This document shows positions 1 through 9,401 of a stretch of 64,000 bases of DNA, one piece after another. Source of the DNA: CAVYYW01 sp963772845 (GTDB lineage: Bacteria > Bacillota > Bacilli > Bacillales > Sporolactobacillaceae). Location of the stretch: positions 496,001 through 560,000 of the forward strand of contig CAVYYW010000014.1 in the NCBI GenBank assembly GCA_963772845.1. The letters are read 5' to 3'. The notes beneath the pieces were generated by a model, which saw only the letters and a list, made by a program, of their open reading frames with translations, was not told where the DNA came from and did no database searches. The translations under genes were made by a program, and so were the position numbers. The stretch's first letter is position 1; each line of letters begins with the position of its first letter.

Positions 1-1321
1 AAAAAATTAGAATCCGACCGTCATTTGCAGAGTGTACTGGTCAGAGGCGAAATTTCGAACTTTAAGCATCATTCAAGAGGGCATTTCTATTTAACGCTTA
101 AGGATCAAGGATCCAGAATACAGGCAGTTATGTTTGCTTCAAATAATCAGAAATTGCTTTTTCAACCCGAAAATGGAATGAAGGTCCTAATTGAAGCTGA
201 TTTATCAGTTTATGAGCCATATGGACAATACCAGCTTTATATTAAAAATATGCAGCCCGATGGAATCGGTAATTTATATCTGGCTTATGAGCAGCTCAAA
301 AAGAAACTTGAAGCAGCAGGTTACTTTGATCCTGCTCATAAAAAAGCTCTTCCTGCGATGCCTCTGGAAATAGGGGTGATCACCTCACCGACCGGGGCAG
401 CAATAAGAGATATACTCACAACTGTTAAAAGAAGATTTCCTGCCGCGCGGGTGACGCTTTTTCCTGTTTTAGTTCAGGGAGAGCACGCAGCATCTTCTAT
501 CGCAAAGGCCATAATGCAAGCAAATCAGACTGAGTTTCTGGAAGTTCTGATTGTTGGACGTGGCGGCGGATCGATTGAAGAACTTTGGGCTTTCAATGAA
601 GAAACGGTCGCCAATGCCATATATGGCTCTTCACTGCCTGTTATTTCAGCAGTCGGACATGAAACGGATTTCACCATTTCTGATTTTGTGTCCGATTTAA
701 GGGCGGCGACACCAACTGCGGCTGCGGAACTTGTGGTTCCAAGCGTCAGTCAACTCTTAGAGAGACTCAGTGACAAAAGAAACCGTCTTCATTATTTTAT
801 GACGCACAGGCTGCAGAACCAGAAAGAGAAATTACGGGTAATGGAAAATGCGTATGCCTTTAAATATCCCGCCCAATTGATGAGACAAAAAGAGCAGGAC
901 TTAGACGGTATTCTCGAAAGAATGACGCGAGCAGCACAACAGCAAATGAAAGAGACCGCATACAGCTATAATGATTTAAAAAATCGTCTGCACTTGCAGC
1001 ACCCCGCCAGAACCATTCAAAATCTCTACCGCTCAGAGAAAGATTCTAGAGGACCGGCTGAAGCGTTCAATGAATCATGCTGTCAGAGATAAGCGCGGTA
1101 AATTTGAGGCGATGATGAGTCAACTCAACGTTTTAAGCCCGCTGAATATTATGGCTCGGGGGTACAGTTTGACCTATACTGAAGATCATCAGCTGATTAA
1201 AAGTGTCAAACAGGTCGACCCTGGTCAGGCCGTGAGAGTAAAGGTTAATGATGGTGAATTGGAATGCCACGTATGGGGGATAGAGGAGGATGAAGATGTC
1301 GGATCAGGTATCGGAAGATAA
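1..1321 (+). pseudogene. xseA: Exodeoxyribonuclease VII large subunit, 5' truncated by window edge and frameshifted
   Basis: XseA is the catalytic subunit of exonuclease VII, which degrades single-stranded DNA together with several XseB subunits. The reading frame is open from the first base, so the true start lies upstream of the window. An OB-fold is followed by the catalytic region with VGRGGGSIEELW around bases 550-585. Near base 1027 the frame breaks. Up to ...RTIQNL the protein is read in frame 1, and from TAQRKILEDRLKR (base 1028) to the stop at 1321 it continues in frame 2. Removing one T at 1027 restores the conserved C-terminal helix and the LSPLNIMARGYS motif. It may be a sequencing insertion or a real lesion. 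The 3' end overlaps xseB, and the order xseA-xseB-ispA is the usual one in Bacillus. Confidence 0.92.
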
Positions 1322-1571
1322 AACTGAAAAGAGTGAAGAGCCGGTCTCTGTTACATTTGAAGGGGCCATGGAACAACTTGAAAAAATCGTTCAACGGCTA
1401 GAAGAAGGTGACGTTCCTCTTGAACAGGCCATTAATCTTTATCAGGAGGGCATCCAGCTCTCAAAGCTTTGTCATGATAAGCTTCAAAATGTGGAGAAGA
1501 AAATGGACCAGGTTATGGATCAGGACGGTCAGGCAGAACCTTTGAATATCCAGGAGGATAAGCCGCAGTGA
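1296..1571 (+). CDS. xseB: Exodeoxyribonuclease VII small subunit
   Basis: This is the small partner of XseA, about 91 residues and mostly helical. The family pattern is [32 protein letters not shown] near the N-terminus, split here into the recognisable blocks [12 protein letters not shown] and [11 protein letters not shown]. Two in-frame ATGs are available at 1290 and 1296. The GAGGAGG at 1283-1289 abuts the first, so the second has the better spacing and is preferred. The start lies inside the end of xseA and the stop overlaps the GTG start of ispA, which indicates translational coupling across the three genes. Confidence 0.93.
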   Translation: MSDQVSEDKTEKSEEPVSVTFEGAMEQLEKIVQRLEEGDVPLEQAINLYQEGIQLSKLCHDKLQNVEKKMDQVMDQDGQAEPLNIQEDKPQ

Positions 1572-2455
1572 ATACGAATGTCGAGCAGTATATTAATACA
1601 GGAAAGAAAATTATCGATCAACAATTACTAATGCATATTGATAATCTATCTGCTTCTTCCAAATTGAAAGAAGCGATGCGATACTCCATAGAAGCAGGCG
1701 GGAAGCGGCTTAGGCCCATTTTGTTAATGGCGACAATGGAAGCGCTTGGCGTTTCTGCAGAAAAGGGCTACGCTATGGCTTCTGCACTTGAGATGATCCA
1801 TACGTACTCATTGATCCATGATGACCTTCCGGCTATGGACAATGATGATTTAAGACGCGGTAAAGCGACAAATCATATCGTGTTCGGTGAAGCAAGCGCG
1901 ATTTTAGCAGGTGACGCTTTGTTAACCTATGCATTTGAAGTCGCTGCTGAAGGCAGTGATACAGCGGGGGCTCCTGAAACTGTCCAGCTGATTTCAATGC
2001 TTGCAAAAGCAGCCGGACCAGAAGGAATGGTAGGCGGACAGCAGGAGGATCTGCTGGCTGAAGGAGCGACGTTATCTCTCGATGAAATGCAGTCCATTCA
2101 CTATGGAAAGACAGGAAAGCTGCTAAGTTTCGCCGTAGAAGCAGGGGCTATACTTGGTGGGGCAGATGCTCTGCAAAAAGAGTACTTGAGGCAATTTGGA
2201 TTTCATTTAGGCATTGCTTTTCAAATAAGGGATGACATCCTAGACATTGAAGGCATCGAAGAATTGATCGGTAAACCTGTCGGAAGTGATGTTTCGAACA
2301 GCAAAAATACGTATCCAAGCATATTAACAATGAAAACAGCTAAAGAAAAACTCGCTGTTCATATTGAAAATGCACATGATATGCTTAACCGTTCAAATTG
2401 CAAATCAGAGATGCTTATTGAGCTGACTGACTTTATTTGTCAGCGGCAGGCGTAG
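1568..2455 (+). CDS. ispA: Farnesyl diphosphate synthase / short-chain polyprenyl synthase
   Basis: The enzyme condenses isopentenyl diphosphate with dimethylallyl and geranyl diphosphate to farnesyl diphosphate, which feeds quinone, undecaprenyl and heptaprenyl synthesis. It is 295 residues long, a normal length. The first Asp-rich motif [14 protein letters not shown] lies around residue 83 and the second, FQIRDDILD, around residue 220. The GGKRLRP substrate motif is near residue 45. The start is GTG overlapping the xseB stop, after AGGAGG. The B. subtilis orthologue is yqiD. The next element is the OLE RNA rather than dxs, an arrangement known from OLE-bearing Bacilli. Confidence 0.94.
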   Translation: MNTNVEQYINTGKKIIDQQLLMHIDNLSASSKLKEAMRYSIEAGGKRLRPILLMATMEALGVSAEKGYAMASALEMIHTYSLIHDDLPAMDNDDLRRGKATNHIVFGEASAILAGDALLTYAFEVAAEGSDTAGAPETVQLISMLAKAAGPEGMVGGQQEDLLAEGATLSLDEMQSIHYGKTGKLLSFAVEAGAILGGADALQKEYLRQFGFHLGIAFQIRDDILDIEGIEELIGKPVGSDVSNSKNTYPSILTMKTAKEKLAVHIENAHDMLNRSNCKSEMLIELTDFICQRQA

Positions 2456-2473
2456 TATTAAACCCCTGATTTA

Positions 2474-2502
2474 TTGCGGTTTAAAGGGAAATATGGTATA
2501 AT
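2474..2502 (+). promoter_or_regulatory. Sigma-A-type promoter for the OLE RNA
   Basis: TTGCGG at 2474-2479 and a perfect TATAAT at 2497-2502 are separated by exactly 17 bases. The position, just after the ispA stop and just before the structured RNA, suggests that the RNA has its own promoter besides read-through from the xse-isp operon. The predicted start is near 2509. Confidence 0.7.
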
Positions 2503-2508
2503 TGCTGT

Positions 2509-3120
2509 ATTATTAGGTGGTGCAGTATTCTAGTCGATCCATCCTTATCTGAGGGCGGGGCTAAAAATCCGCCAAAGGGCACATCGATGAAGTTCCTGGT
2601 ACCGGCTTGGGGCGCCCAGCTTTGGGTCGTTGCTGGGAGTAAAGAGTGTAGGGCGATCCACAAGGGCATGTGGGCGATGACCCTGCACTCGCGGAGACTC
2701 ATACTTAGACATTTTGTCAAGGGTATGTGGAAAACCTGCGGAATGGCTGTGCTTTCACAGTAAAAGATGCAGCGTAGCCTGCCTTGAGTGGAGGTTGAGG
2801 GGATTATGGCATTTTGGGCCAGGTGGCTAGTTAGGCCGACAGTCATCGCTCACGCCATATGAAATTGACTCTGCAAAAGAGGCTAGGATCTGGATGAGAT
2901 TGCTGAGGAAAACTCCTAGACTGTTCGTTTGACATTTGAAGGGGATTATAGTGTGGTCTGAGTGGCGATCCAGTTCAGCGTCTGGCAACAACGCTGGTAA
3001 GGCTTTAAATGGAAACGCCTGAGCGGCAACGCTCTGGCAGCCTTACGGGAAAACCTACTGGACCTAAGCCGCAACGTTTACTCTTCAGATGACCACCTTT
3101 TTACATATGTCCTGAAGGAA
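2509..3120 (+). ncRNA. ole: OLE RNA (ornate, large, extremophilic)
   Basis: This is a stretch of about 610 bases without a convincing reading frame on either strand. It is more GC- and G-rich than its surroundings and full of local inverted repeats. Examples are GGCGG...CCGCC near 2556-2575, and GTAAGGCT at 2997-3004 pairing with AGCCTTAC at 3039-3046. Its length and its place between ispA and dxs in the xseAB-ispA-dxs-tlyA-recN-spo0A cluster are those described for OLE RNA in Bacillus halodurans and other extremophilic Firmicutes. There OLE forms a membrane-associated ribonucleoprotein with OapA and other proteins and supports tolerance of cold, alcohols and Mg2+ stress. The identification rests on size, location and structure. 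I could not align it to the covariance model. The ends are estimates. Confidence 0.86.
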
Positions 3121-3150
3121 TGCATTTTAAATAAATAGAAATAATAAACT

Positions 3151-3184
3151 GCCGTTATCACGTCTGTGCTAGCGGCTCTTTTTA
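3151..3184 (+). terminator. Probable intrinsic terminator after OLE RNA
   Basis: GCCG at 3151 pairs with CGGC ending at 3176, with TTA/TAG extensions and an imperfect inner stem, followed by CTCTTTTT. It would separate the RNA gene from dxs. Confidence 0.6.
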
Positions 3185-3335
3185 CATTTATTCAGCCTAA
3201 ACAGCAATAAGCAGCCGCCAAAAAGAGTTAAGAATTGTACGAACAGGGGTAATGTTTGATATTATAATTGTAACGTTTGGCGGAAAACTAAACGATGGAG
3301 CACAAAGACATGTTAATTAAGGTGAGTGATCACTA

Positions 3336-5228
3336 ATGGAGATCAACAATATTAAAGATCCGAAGTTTCTTAAAAAGATGAATACAGATGAATTGACAGA
3401 TCTGGCTTATGAAATCAGGAAATTTCTAATAGAAAGCCTTTCTGTAACAGGCGGGCACCTTGCACCAAATCTTGGTGTTGTGGAATTGACGCTTGTTTTG
3501 CACAAAATATTTAACAGTCCAGATGACAAGTTGATCTGGGATGTCGGGCACCAATCCTATGTTCATAAGATCTTAACCGGTCGAAGCGGTGCATTTAATA
3601 AACTAAGACAGTATAAGGGATTATGCGGCTTTCCTAAACGCAGCGAAAGCGAGCATGATGTTTGGGAAACAGGACATAGTTCAACCTCTTTATCCGCGGC
3701 AATGGGTATGGCAGCTGCCCGGGATATTAAAGGTGAAAAAAATGAAGTCGTGGCAGTCATTGGTGATGGGGCTTTGACGGGCGGAATGGCCTTAGAGGCA
3801 CTCAACCATATTGGTCACGAAAAGAAAAACTTGGTTATTATCCTGAATGATAATGAAATGTCAATCGCACCAAATGTCGGTGCGATGCATAATATGCTTG
3901 GCCGACTTCGTACAGCCGGAAAGTATCAAAAAGCAAAAGATGATATGGAATATTTGATGAAAAAAATTCCTGCTTTTGGCGGCAAGATTGCTGCGGCAGC
4001 AGAACGGGTTAAAGACTCATTTAAATATCTGCTTGTTTCCGGTGTGTTTTTTGAAGAGCTGGGCATTAAATATTTAGGTCCTGTAGACGGACATAATATT
4101 CCTGCTTTAATGGAGCAGATTCAATACGCTAAAAAAACAAAAGGCCCTGTTCTCGTTCATGTTATGACACAAAAAGGTAAAGGGTTTAAGCCTGCCGAAG
4201 CAGACAGTGTAGGGACTTGGCATGGACCGGGACCATATAAACTAGAATCTGGAGACTTTATTAAACCCGTTGGAGCCCCTCCTGCGTACAGCAAAGTTGT
4301 TGCGGATACGTTAAGGAGATTGGCAAGAAAAGATAAAAGGGTGGCCGTCGTGAGCCCTGCTATGGTTGTCGGCTCTAAACTGGAAGGGTTCGCAAAAGAA
4401 TTTCCTGGAAGACTGTTTGATGTTGGAATAGCTGAACAGCACGCTGCCACAATGTCTGCCGGTCTTGCTACTCAGGGAATGAAGCCGGTGCTTTCAATTT
4501 ATTCAACGTTTATGCAGCGGGCATATGACCAAATCATACATGACATTGCCAGAATGAACTTAAATGTAACCATTGCTGTTGACCGTGCAGGATTGGTTGG
4601 TGCTGATGGAGAGACTCATCAAGGTGTTTTTGATGTTGCTTTCTTGAGGGGATTGCCGAACTTTTCTATTATGATGGCGAAGGATGAGAATGAACTTCAG
4701 CATATGGTATACACCGCATTAAAATATGACGACGGACCTATCGCATTCAGATATCCAAGGGGAAACGGGCTAGGTGTTAAAATGGATGAGGAGCTTGAAG
4801 AAATTCCATTTGGCACATGGACGGTTGAAAAAGAAGGGCATGATGTTGCGATCTTGGCATTTGGGCCGCTGCTGCAAACAGCCATTGAAGCAGCCGGACT
4901 CCTCCAAGCAGAAGGTGTGTCTGCAAAAGTAATTAATGCCCGCTTTATAAAACCTCTCGACACGTTAATGCTTTCAGAAATTGCAAAAGCACAAATGCCC
5001 GTTTTAACAATAGAAGAAGGAGCATTAGAAGGCGGTTTTGGAAGCAGCGTAGCTGAATTCTTCCATGATAATGGTTATCATGATATGGCGGTCGACCGCA
5101 TGGGGATTCCTGACCGTTTTATTGAACAGGGCAGTGTGAGCGAGCTTTTAAATGAAATCGGTTTAACAGCTGAAAATATGGCAAAGCACGCAATGAAAAT
5201 TATTCCAAAACATATACGAAGGGCTTAA
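3336..5228 (+). CDS. dxs: 1-deoxy-D-xylulose-5-phosphate synthase
   Basis: This is the first enzyme of the methylerythritol phosphate route to isoprenoids. It joins pyruvate and glyceraldehyde 3-phosphate using thiamine diphosphate. It is 630 residues long, the usual length. The N-terminal part carries [15 protein letters not shown] and the ThDP/Mg motif [15 protein letters not shown] near residue 145. The middle has the DVGIAEQHA stretch with the catalytic Glu, and a transketolase C-terminal domain follows. The start is ATG after AAGGTGAG. It sits downstream of ispA and OLE, so two isoprenoid enzymes flank the RNA. The stop is only seven bases from tlyA. Confidence 0.96.
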   Translation: MEINNIKDPKFLKKMNTDELTDLAYEIRKFLIESLSVTGGHLAPNLGVVELTLVLHKIFNSPDDKLIWDVGHQSYVHKILTGRSGAFNKLRQYKGLCGFPKRSESEHDVWETGHSSTSLSAAMGMAAARDIKGEKNEVVAVIGDGALTGGMALEALNHIGHEKKNLVIILNDNEMSIAPNVGAMHNMLGRLRTAGKYQKAKDDMEYLMKKIPAFGGKIAAAAERVKDSFKYLLVSGVFFEELGIKYLGPVDGHNIPALMEQIQYAKKTKGPVLVHVMTQKGKGFKPAEADSVGTWHGPGPYKLESGDFIKPVGAPPAYSKVVADTLRRLARKDKRVAVVSPAMVVGSKLEGFAKEFPGRLFDVGIAEQHAATMSAGLATQGMKPVLSIYSTFMQRAYDQIIHDIARMNLNVTIAVDRAGLVGADGETHQGVFDVAFLRGLPNFSIMMAKDENELQHMVYTALKYDDGPIAFRYPRGNGLGVKMDEELEEIPFGTWTVEKEGHDVAILAFGPLLQTAIEAAGLLQAEGVSAKVINARFIKPLDTLMLSEIAKAQMPVLTIEEGALEGGFGSSVAEFFHDNGYHDMAVDRMGIPDRFIEQGSVSELLNEIGLTAENMAKHAMKIIPKHIRRA

Positions 5229-5234
5229 TGCGCA

Positions 5235-6074
5235 ATGAAGGAACGAATAGATACCCTGCTTGTTAAACAGGGCTTCTTTGACTCAAGAGAAAAAGCTCAG
5301 CGGGCTATTATGGCAGGCCTAGTTCTCGTAAAAAAAGAGCGCATCGATAAACCAGGAACGAAAGTTAACAATGAAGACACCATTGAAGTTAAAGGAAATC
5401 CTCTTCCTTATGTGGGAAGAGGAGGTCTCAAGCTTGAAAAGGCTCTTCAAGTTTTTGATTTTGATGTAAAAGATAAGATAATGATTGATATTGGGTCGTC
5501 TACCGGAGGTTTTACAGACTGCGCACTTCAAAATGGCGCATCAAAGGTTTATGCTGTTGATGTCGGTTATAATCAGCTTGCCTGGAAACTTCGGCAGGAT
5601 AGCCGAGTTGAAGTTATGGAGCGGACCAATTTTCGTTATGCTGTGTTAGATGATTTTAATCAAGGGCAGCCAGAAAGAGCGACAATTGACGTATCGTTTA
5701 TTTCTCTTACAAAAATACTTCCTGCTCTCAAGGATATTCTTGCATTAGATGGTGAAGCAATTGCGTTAATAAAACCGCAATTTGAGGCTGGCAGAGGTGA
5801 AGTTGGCAAACGCGGGATTGTAAAAGATCCTAAAATTCATCAATCAGTGCTGTCTGAAATCCTTATTTTTGCGCAAGCGCTTGGCTTTGAGCTGAAAGGC
5901 TTGGATTATTCACCGATTACCGGCGGGGATGGCAATATTGAGTTCATCGCCCACTTCCATTTACCTTCTGATAAGAATAACGAGCAAGACAGTGATAAAA
6001 ATCGTGACTGGATAAGAGAAGTTGTTAAAAAAGCGCATGACGAATTTAAGAAGAAAGACCTGGAAGAAGCGTAA
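5235..6074 (+). CDS. tlyA: TlyA-family rRNA 2'-O-methyltransferase / hemolysin-like S4 protein
   Basis: An S4 RNA-binding domain (residues about 3-62, with RIDTLLVKQG and SREKAQRAIMAGLV) is fused to an FtsJ-type SAM methyltransferase domain (IDIGSSTGGFTDCALQNGA, then DVSFISL and LIKPQFEAGR). The family 2'-O-methylates ribosomal RNA, and the B. subtilis member is YqxC. It is 279 residues long and seven bases after dxs, so clearly in one operon. In most Bacillus genomes argR/ahrC follows directly. Here it is followed by a terminator and a repeat-filled gap. Confidence 0.92.
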   Translation: MKERIDTLLVKQGFFDSREKAQRAIMAGLVLVKKERIDKPGTKVNNEDTIEVKGNPLPYVGRGGLKLEKALQVFDFDVKDKIMIDIGSSTGGFTDCALQNGASKVYAVDVGYNQLAWKLRQDSRVEVMERTNFRYAVLDDFNQGQPERATIDVSFISLTKILPALKDILALDGEAIALIKPQFEAGRGEVGKRGIVKDPKIHQSVLSEILIFAQALGFELKGLDYSPITGGDGNIEFIAHFHLPSDKNNEQDSDKNRDWIREVVKKAHDEFKKKDLEEA

Positions 6075-6099
6075 CATATTGCGTTTCTTCTTTTTTTTA
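6063..6099 (+). terminator. Intrinsic terminator overlapping the tlyA stop
   Basis: GAAGAA at 6063 pairs with TTTCTTC ending at 6090, with a partly paired GCG/CGC inner stem and an uninterrupted T tract. It ends the xse-isp-dxs-tlyA operon. Confidence 0.75.
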
Positions 6100-6250
6100 G
6101 CTGTTTTCTAAAGGGTTATTGCGGATAACTTATTTTTTAATGCTATTATAGTCTGTACAATGAGCTTCCTCCACAGGTTGGCGCTGTGAGGTCTCGCCTG
6201 GTCACGCTAATTGGGCACTGAAAAAGTCCCACGATGTCGTCATGTCTGTT

Positions 6251-6375
6251 GATTTTCCGTTTCAGGCACTCGCTTTCCGTGGGCAACGCTTCAGCCTCCT
6301 CAGAAGAAAATCACTTCCTGCGGGGTCTTCAGCTGTTGCTTTTCCCACTGGAGTCTCGTGCCCTCCACTCCAATC
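6251..6375. repeat. Imperfect palindromic intergenic repeat (hairpin element)
   Basis: The left arm GATTTTCCGTTTCAGGCAC with TCGCTTTCCGTGGGC mirrors the right arm GAGTCTCGTGCC...CACTCCAATC. An inner hairpin runs GCAACGCTTCAGCC...GGTCTTCAGCTGTTGC, with the central CCTCCT opposite CTGCGGGGTC. From memory, similar palindromes are common between genes in Bacillus relatives. It is flanked by opposed CACTGAAAAA copies at 6216-6225 and 6432-6445. Confidence 0.6.
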
Positions 6376-6399
6376 CGCATTAATAGGAAGGTGAGCTGT

Positions 6400-6522
6400 C
6401 TTAATTTTCCCTAACACTTGAAATGAGTTAGTTTTTCAGTGGCCACACGCTAATTCCGCTGGCCATGAAATAACTTCTTCGATTCTACACCACACGATGA
6501 AAATGCAAAGCAACTCATCATA
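6400..6522 (+). repeat. Degenerate repeat unit, copy 1 (matches 56686-56809)
   Basis: The order of matching blocks is CTTAATTTTC, AATGAGTTAG, GCTGATTCCG or GCTAATTCCG, and GAAAATGC followed by GCAA. These occur at the same spacing as in the copy near 56.7 kb, which shows common descent of the two units. Confidence 0.6.
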
Positions 6523-7235
6523 AAATGGAAATACCGTACATTCCAAGAGAATCTCTGGTCACTCCATTTTTAAAATTATACACTGTGCATTTTCGAGGAG
6601 TCTCAAACTTTCCCGGCAGCTTGTCCAAAAAGTTCTTCGATTTTTGGACAACCTTAGTGACTTCCTGGCGTCTTGCGCCAAACTGCTTCTGCCCGCTTTC
6701 CCACAGCATAAAAGAGAAACGGTGTGGTGCCCTTATTTTTAAATCATGGACATTTCAATGACAACGTGCTGTTCATACTCCTGAATAATACATTTTACAA
6801 GGCTAAATTGAAATCGTCATTTGGTAAAAAAATGAGTAAGAAAAGATCATTAAGAATAGGGCTCAAAGGCAAAGAGTAAACCCGGAAAGGAAAATTTCAC
6901 GTGCTTCCTCATGTACGGCGACCGATTTTCATCGAGTTAGTGAAAGTTCAAGGATGACGTTTCAAGTCCGTGGAATCAGCGATCTAAGCGAGACCCCACA
7001 GCTCAAATGTCAGGATGATAGTCTCGGCTAAATATGGCACGTCCTGTGCCAGCGCCGAACCTACCACATTCTGAAGTCATGCGAGGAGGACTCGTTGATC
7101 GCTCACGAAAGCGAGAATATTTAAGCCTTTCAAGTGCCTCACAGGGCAACAAATACGTCTGATTGAAGCGGACAAGGTGCGATAATCCAACGGGAATAGC
7201 GCGCGTCCGAAGATCCACTTTGACTCACAAAGAAA

Positions 7236-7281
7236 CCACGCCAAAGTTAGCTGAGGCCGTGCCCGTGGAAAGCGAGCAGCC
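7236..7281 (-). repeat. GGCTGCTCGCTTTCCAC repeat unit, copy 1
   Basis: Read on the minus strand it runs GGCTGCTCGCTTTCCACGGG ... CTAACTTTGGCGTGG. The same order of blocks is found at 56313-56357 and, shortened, at 58264-58307. Confidence 0.65.
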
Positions 7282-7521
7282 TGGAGCGAAAATTAACAAT
7301 TGATTAAATAAGAAGCAAGGAAGGTTTCTTTGCTTAGAGTTGCCTAAAACACCTGTTTACATCATGGGATTTTTCAAGCGACCCCATGCTGATCCTACCC
7401 AAGTCCTGTGGGGATGAATAGGTATGCGAAGAGCTGGCGTCATTCCGCTAAATTAACAGTTACAAAAACAACTTTGAGTAGAAATAAATACAGCCGGTCA
7501 TTTCTCCCGTTAGATTAAGAC

Positions 7522-7550
7522 TTGACTAATATACATGAAAAGGTAACAAT
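7522..7550 (+). promoter_or_regulatory. Candidate promoter for recN
   Basis: TTGACT at 7522-7527 and AACAAT at 7545-7550 are 17 bases apart, about 50 bases before the recN start. The -35 is good and the -10 weak. No LexA-type box (CGAAC-N4-GTTCG) is visible. Confidence 0.4.
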
Positions 7551-7600
7551 AATGGGGAACATTAATTCGTTTATTTATGAAGTAAAGGAGTTATTTTTCA

Positions 7601-9298
7601 ATGCTTAGAGAATTGCGCGTGGAAAATTTTGCGATCATCGAAAAACTAACCATTTCTTTTGATCAAGGGCTCACGGTGTTTACAGGTGAAACGGGCGCTG
7701 GTAAATCCATAATTATAGATGCGATTGGACTTCTGGTCGGAGGTAGAGGCTCAGCTGAATACGTGAGGCATGGTGAGAAAAAAGCAGAAATTGAAGCGCT
7801 TTTTGACATTCATTCCAGCCACCCTGTTCTCTCAATACTTGAAGATCTTGGCCTTGAAATGTCCGACGAAATGATTGTTCTGCGGCGTCAAATTTCCGAT
7901 CAAGGTAAAAGTGTCTGCCGGATTAACGGTAAATTGGTAACACTGACGCATTTAAGGGAAGTTGGTCAAAAACTGATTGACATACATGGACAGCATGAGC
8001 ATCAGGAATTGATGCATCCGGAGAATCACAGACCTCTTTTAGACCGGTTTGGCGGGGAAAAGATGGAAAAGCTGCGTCATGATTATATAAAAGTATATGA
8101 AAAAACACAATCTATATATAAAACCTTAAACAAGTTAAATCAGAATGAACAGCAGATCGCACAGCGGCTGGATTTGCTGTCTTATCAGATAGATGAAATA
8201 AATTCAGCTGCCCTCCTTGAGAATGAGGAAGAGCAGTTAAATGAAGAACGTTCAAAATTAGGGAACTTCGAAAAGGTTTATCAAGCCTTACAGCTTGGAT
8301 ATGAAGCATTAAATGGGGAAAACCAAGGGCTGGATTTTGTAAGACATTCTGCAAATCAACTGTCCTCAGTGGAAGATATTGACCAGGATCTGAAGAAATT
8401 ATCGGAAGGAATTTCAAACAGCTTTTATTTACTGGAAGAAACCTCATTTGCGCTTAGAGATTATTTAGATCAGATGGAATATCAGCCGGACCGCCTAAAC
8501 GAAATTGAAGCCAGGCTAAATGAACTGAACATGCTGAAAAGAAAGTATGGGCCATCCATTGAAGATGTTGTGACCTACAAACAATCAATCGAAGAAGAGT
8601 ATGCTGAACTGTCAGACCGTGATCACAAAGTGACACATCTGGAAGACGAACTTAGCCAGCACTTGGAAATATTAAGAGAAAAGGCAACTCATCTTTCTGT
8701 ATATAGAAAAAATGTTTCAAAAGACCTTGCAAAAGCAATTAATCGTGAATTAAAGGATTTATATATGGATAAAGCCGTTATTAAAGTTAAGCAGGAGACA
8801 GAAACTGACTTAGGGACTTTCAAAAGCTACCGACGCGAGGGAATCGACAGTATCGAGTTTTTGATTTCCACAAACCCTGGCGAACCTTTGAAACCATTGG
8901 CAAGAATCGCTTCAGGAGGGGAAATGTCTCGTATAATGCTCGCCATTAAATCAAATTTCAAATCACTGATCGGGCTGACTTCCATAATCTTTGATGAAGT
9001 AGATACCGGAGTGAGTGGAAGAGTGGCACAGGCAATGGCAGAAAAAATTTATCAGCTTGCGGCAGCATCTCAGGTTTTTTGTATTACTCACCTACCTCAA
9101 GTCGCTGCCATGTCTGATCATCATTTATATATTTCCAAAAAAGTTAAAAAAAACAGGACTCAGACACATGTGGAATCATTAAATGACGAGCAGAAAATAC
9201 ATGAGGTTGGAAGAATGATCGCAGGTGTGGAAGTCACAGACTTGACACGTCAACACGCTGAAGAACTTCTCTATACAGCAAAGGAAATAAAAGCATAA
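7601..9298 (+). CDS. recN: DNA repair protein RecN
   Basis: RecN is an SMC-like ATPase that acts early at double-strand breaks. It is 565 residues long. Walker A, GETGAGKS, is near residue 30. Central coiled coils with many E, Q, L and K residues span about 150-370. The ABC signature ASGGEMSRIMLA lies near 440, followed by Walker B (SIIFDEVDTGVSGR) and the FCITHLPQVA switch. The start is ATG after AAAGGAG. The order tlyA-(argR)-recN-spoIVB-spo0A matches Bacillus except that argR is missing. The gene is separated from tlyA by 1.5 kb and probably has its own promoter. Confidence 0.95.
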   Translation: MLRELRVENFAIIEKLTISFDQGLTVFTGETGAGKSIIIDAIGLLVGGRGSAEYVRHGEKKAEIEALFDIHSSHPVLSILEDLGLEMSDEMIVLRRQISDQGKSVCRINGKLVTLTHLREVGQKLIDIHGQHEHQELMHPENHRPLLDRFGGEKMEKLRHDYIKVYEKTQSIYKTLNKLNQNEQQIAQRLDLLSYQIDEINSAALLENEEEQLNEERSKLGNFEKVYQALQLGYEALNGENQGLDFVRHSANQLSSVEDIDQDLKKLSEGISNSFYLLEETSFALRDYLDQMEYQPDRLNEIEARLNELNMLKRKYGPSIEDVVTYKQSIEEEYAELSDRDHKVTHLEDELSQHLEILREKATHLSVYRKNVSKDLAKAINRELKDLYMDKAVIKVKQETETDLGTFKSYRREGIDSIEFLISTNPGEPLKPLARIASGGEMSRIMLAIKSNFKSLIGLTSIIFDEVDTGVSGRVAQAMAEKIYQLAAASQVFCITHLPQVAAMSDHHLYISKKVKKNRTQTHVESLNDEQKIHEVGRMIAGVEVTDLTRQHAEELLYTAKEIKA

Positions 9299-9401
9299 CT
9301 GTGAATCGCTATCCAGCAATGGGTAGCATTTTTCATAAGGGCCGCTCATAATTATATCGCCCAAAGGTCACCTTAAGAGTGTAAAGAAAAACAAAAAGGG
9401 T

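Larger units (their letters stand above)
6160..7300. repeat. Gene-free mosaic of decayed interspersed repeats in the usual argR position
   Basis: This 1.1 kb stretch contains no plausible gene. It is built from degenerate copies of at least four repeat units. Three of them recur near 56.2-56.8 kb in this window: a TCTCGC...CACTGAAAAAGTCCC unit at 6189-6234 (and inverted near 6961-6999), a unit at 6400-6522, and a GCTCGCTTTCCACGGGC unit at 7236-7281 on the minus strand. The fourth is an imperfect palindrome at 6251-6375. The copies are imperfect, roughly 70-85% identical by eye, so the region looks old and decaying. I see no transposase. Between 7300 and the recN promoter nothing is recognisable. 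Confidence 0.7.

Noticed and set aside
2481..2846. 121-codon reading frame on the minus strand
   Set aside because: It lies fully inside the structured OLE region, has no ribosome site, and its composition is unlike the real genes here.
6518..6761. Overlapping frames of 63 and 78 codons on both strands
   Set aside because: They are in the decayed repeat mosaic, have no ribosome site or family resemblance, and are best explained by chance.
7003..7218. 71-codon minus-strand frame in the repeat mosaic
   Set aside because: Considered as a transposase remnant, but no motif of any transposase family could be seen in it.
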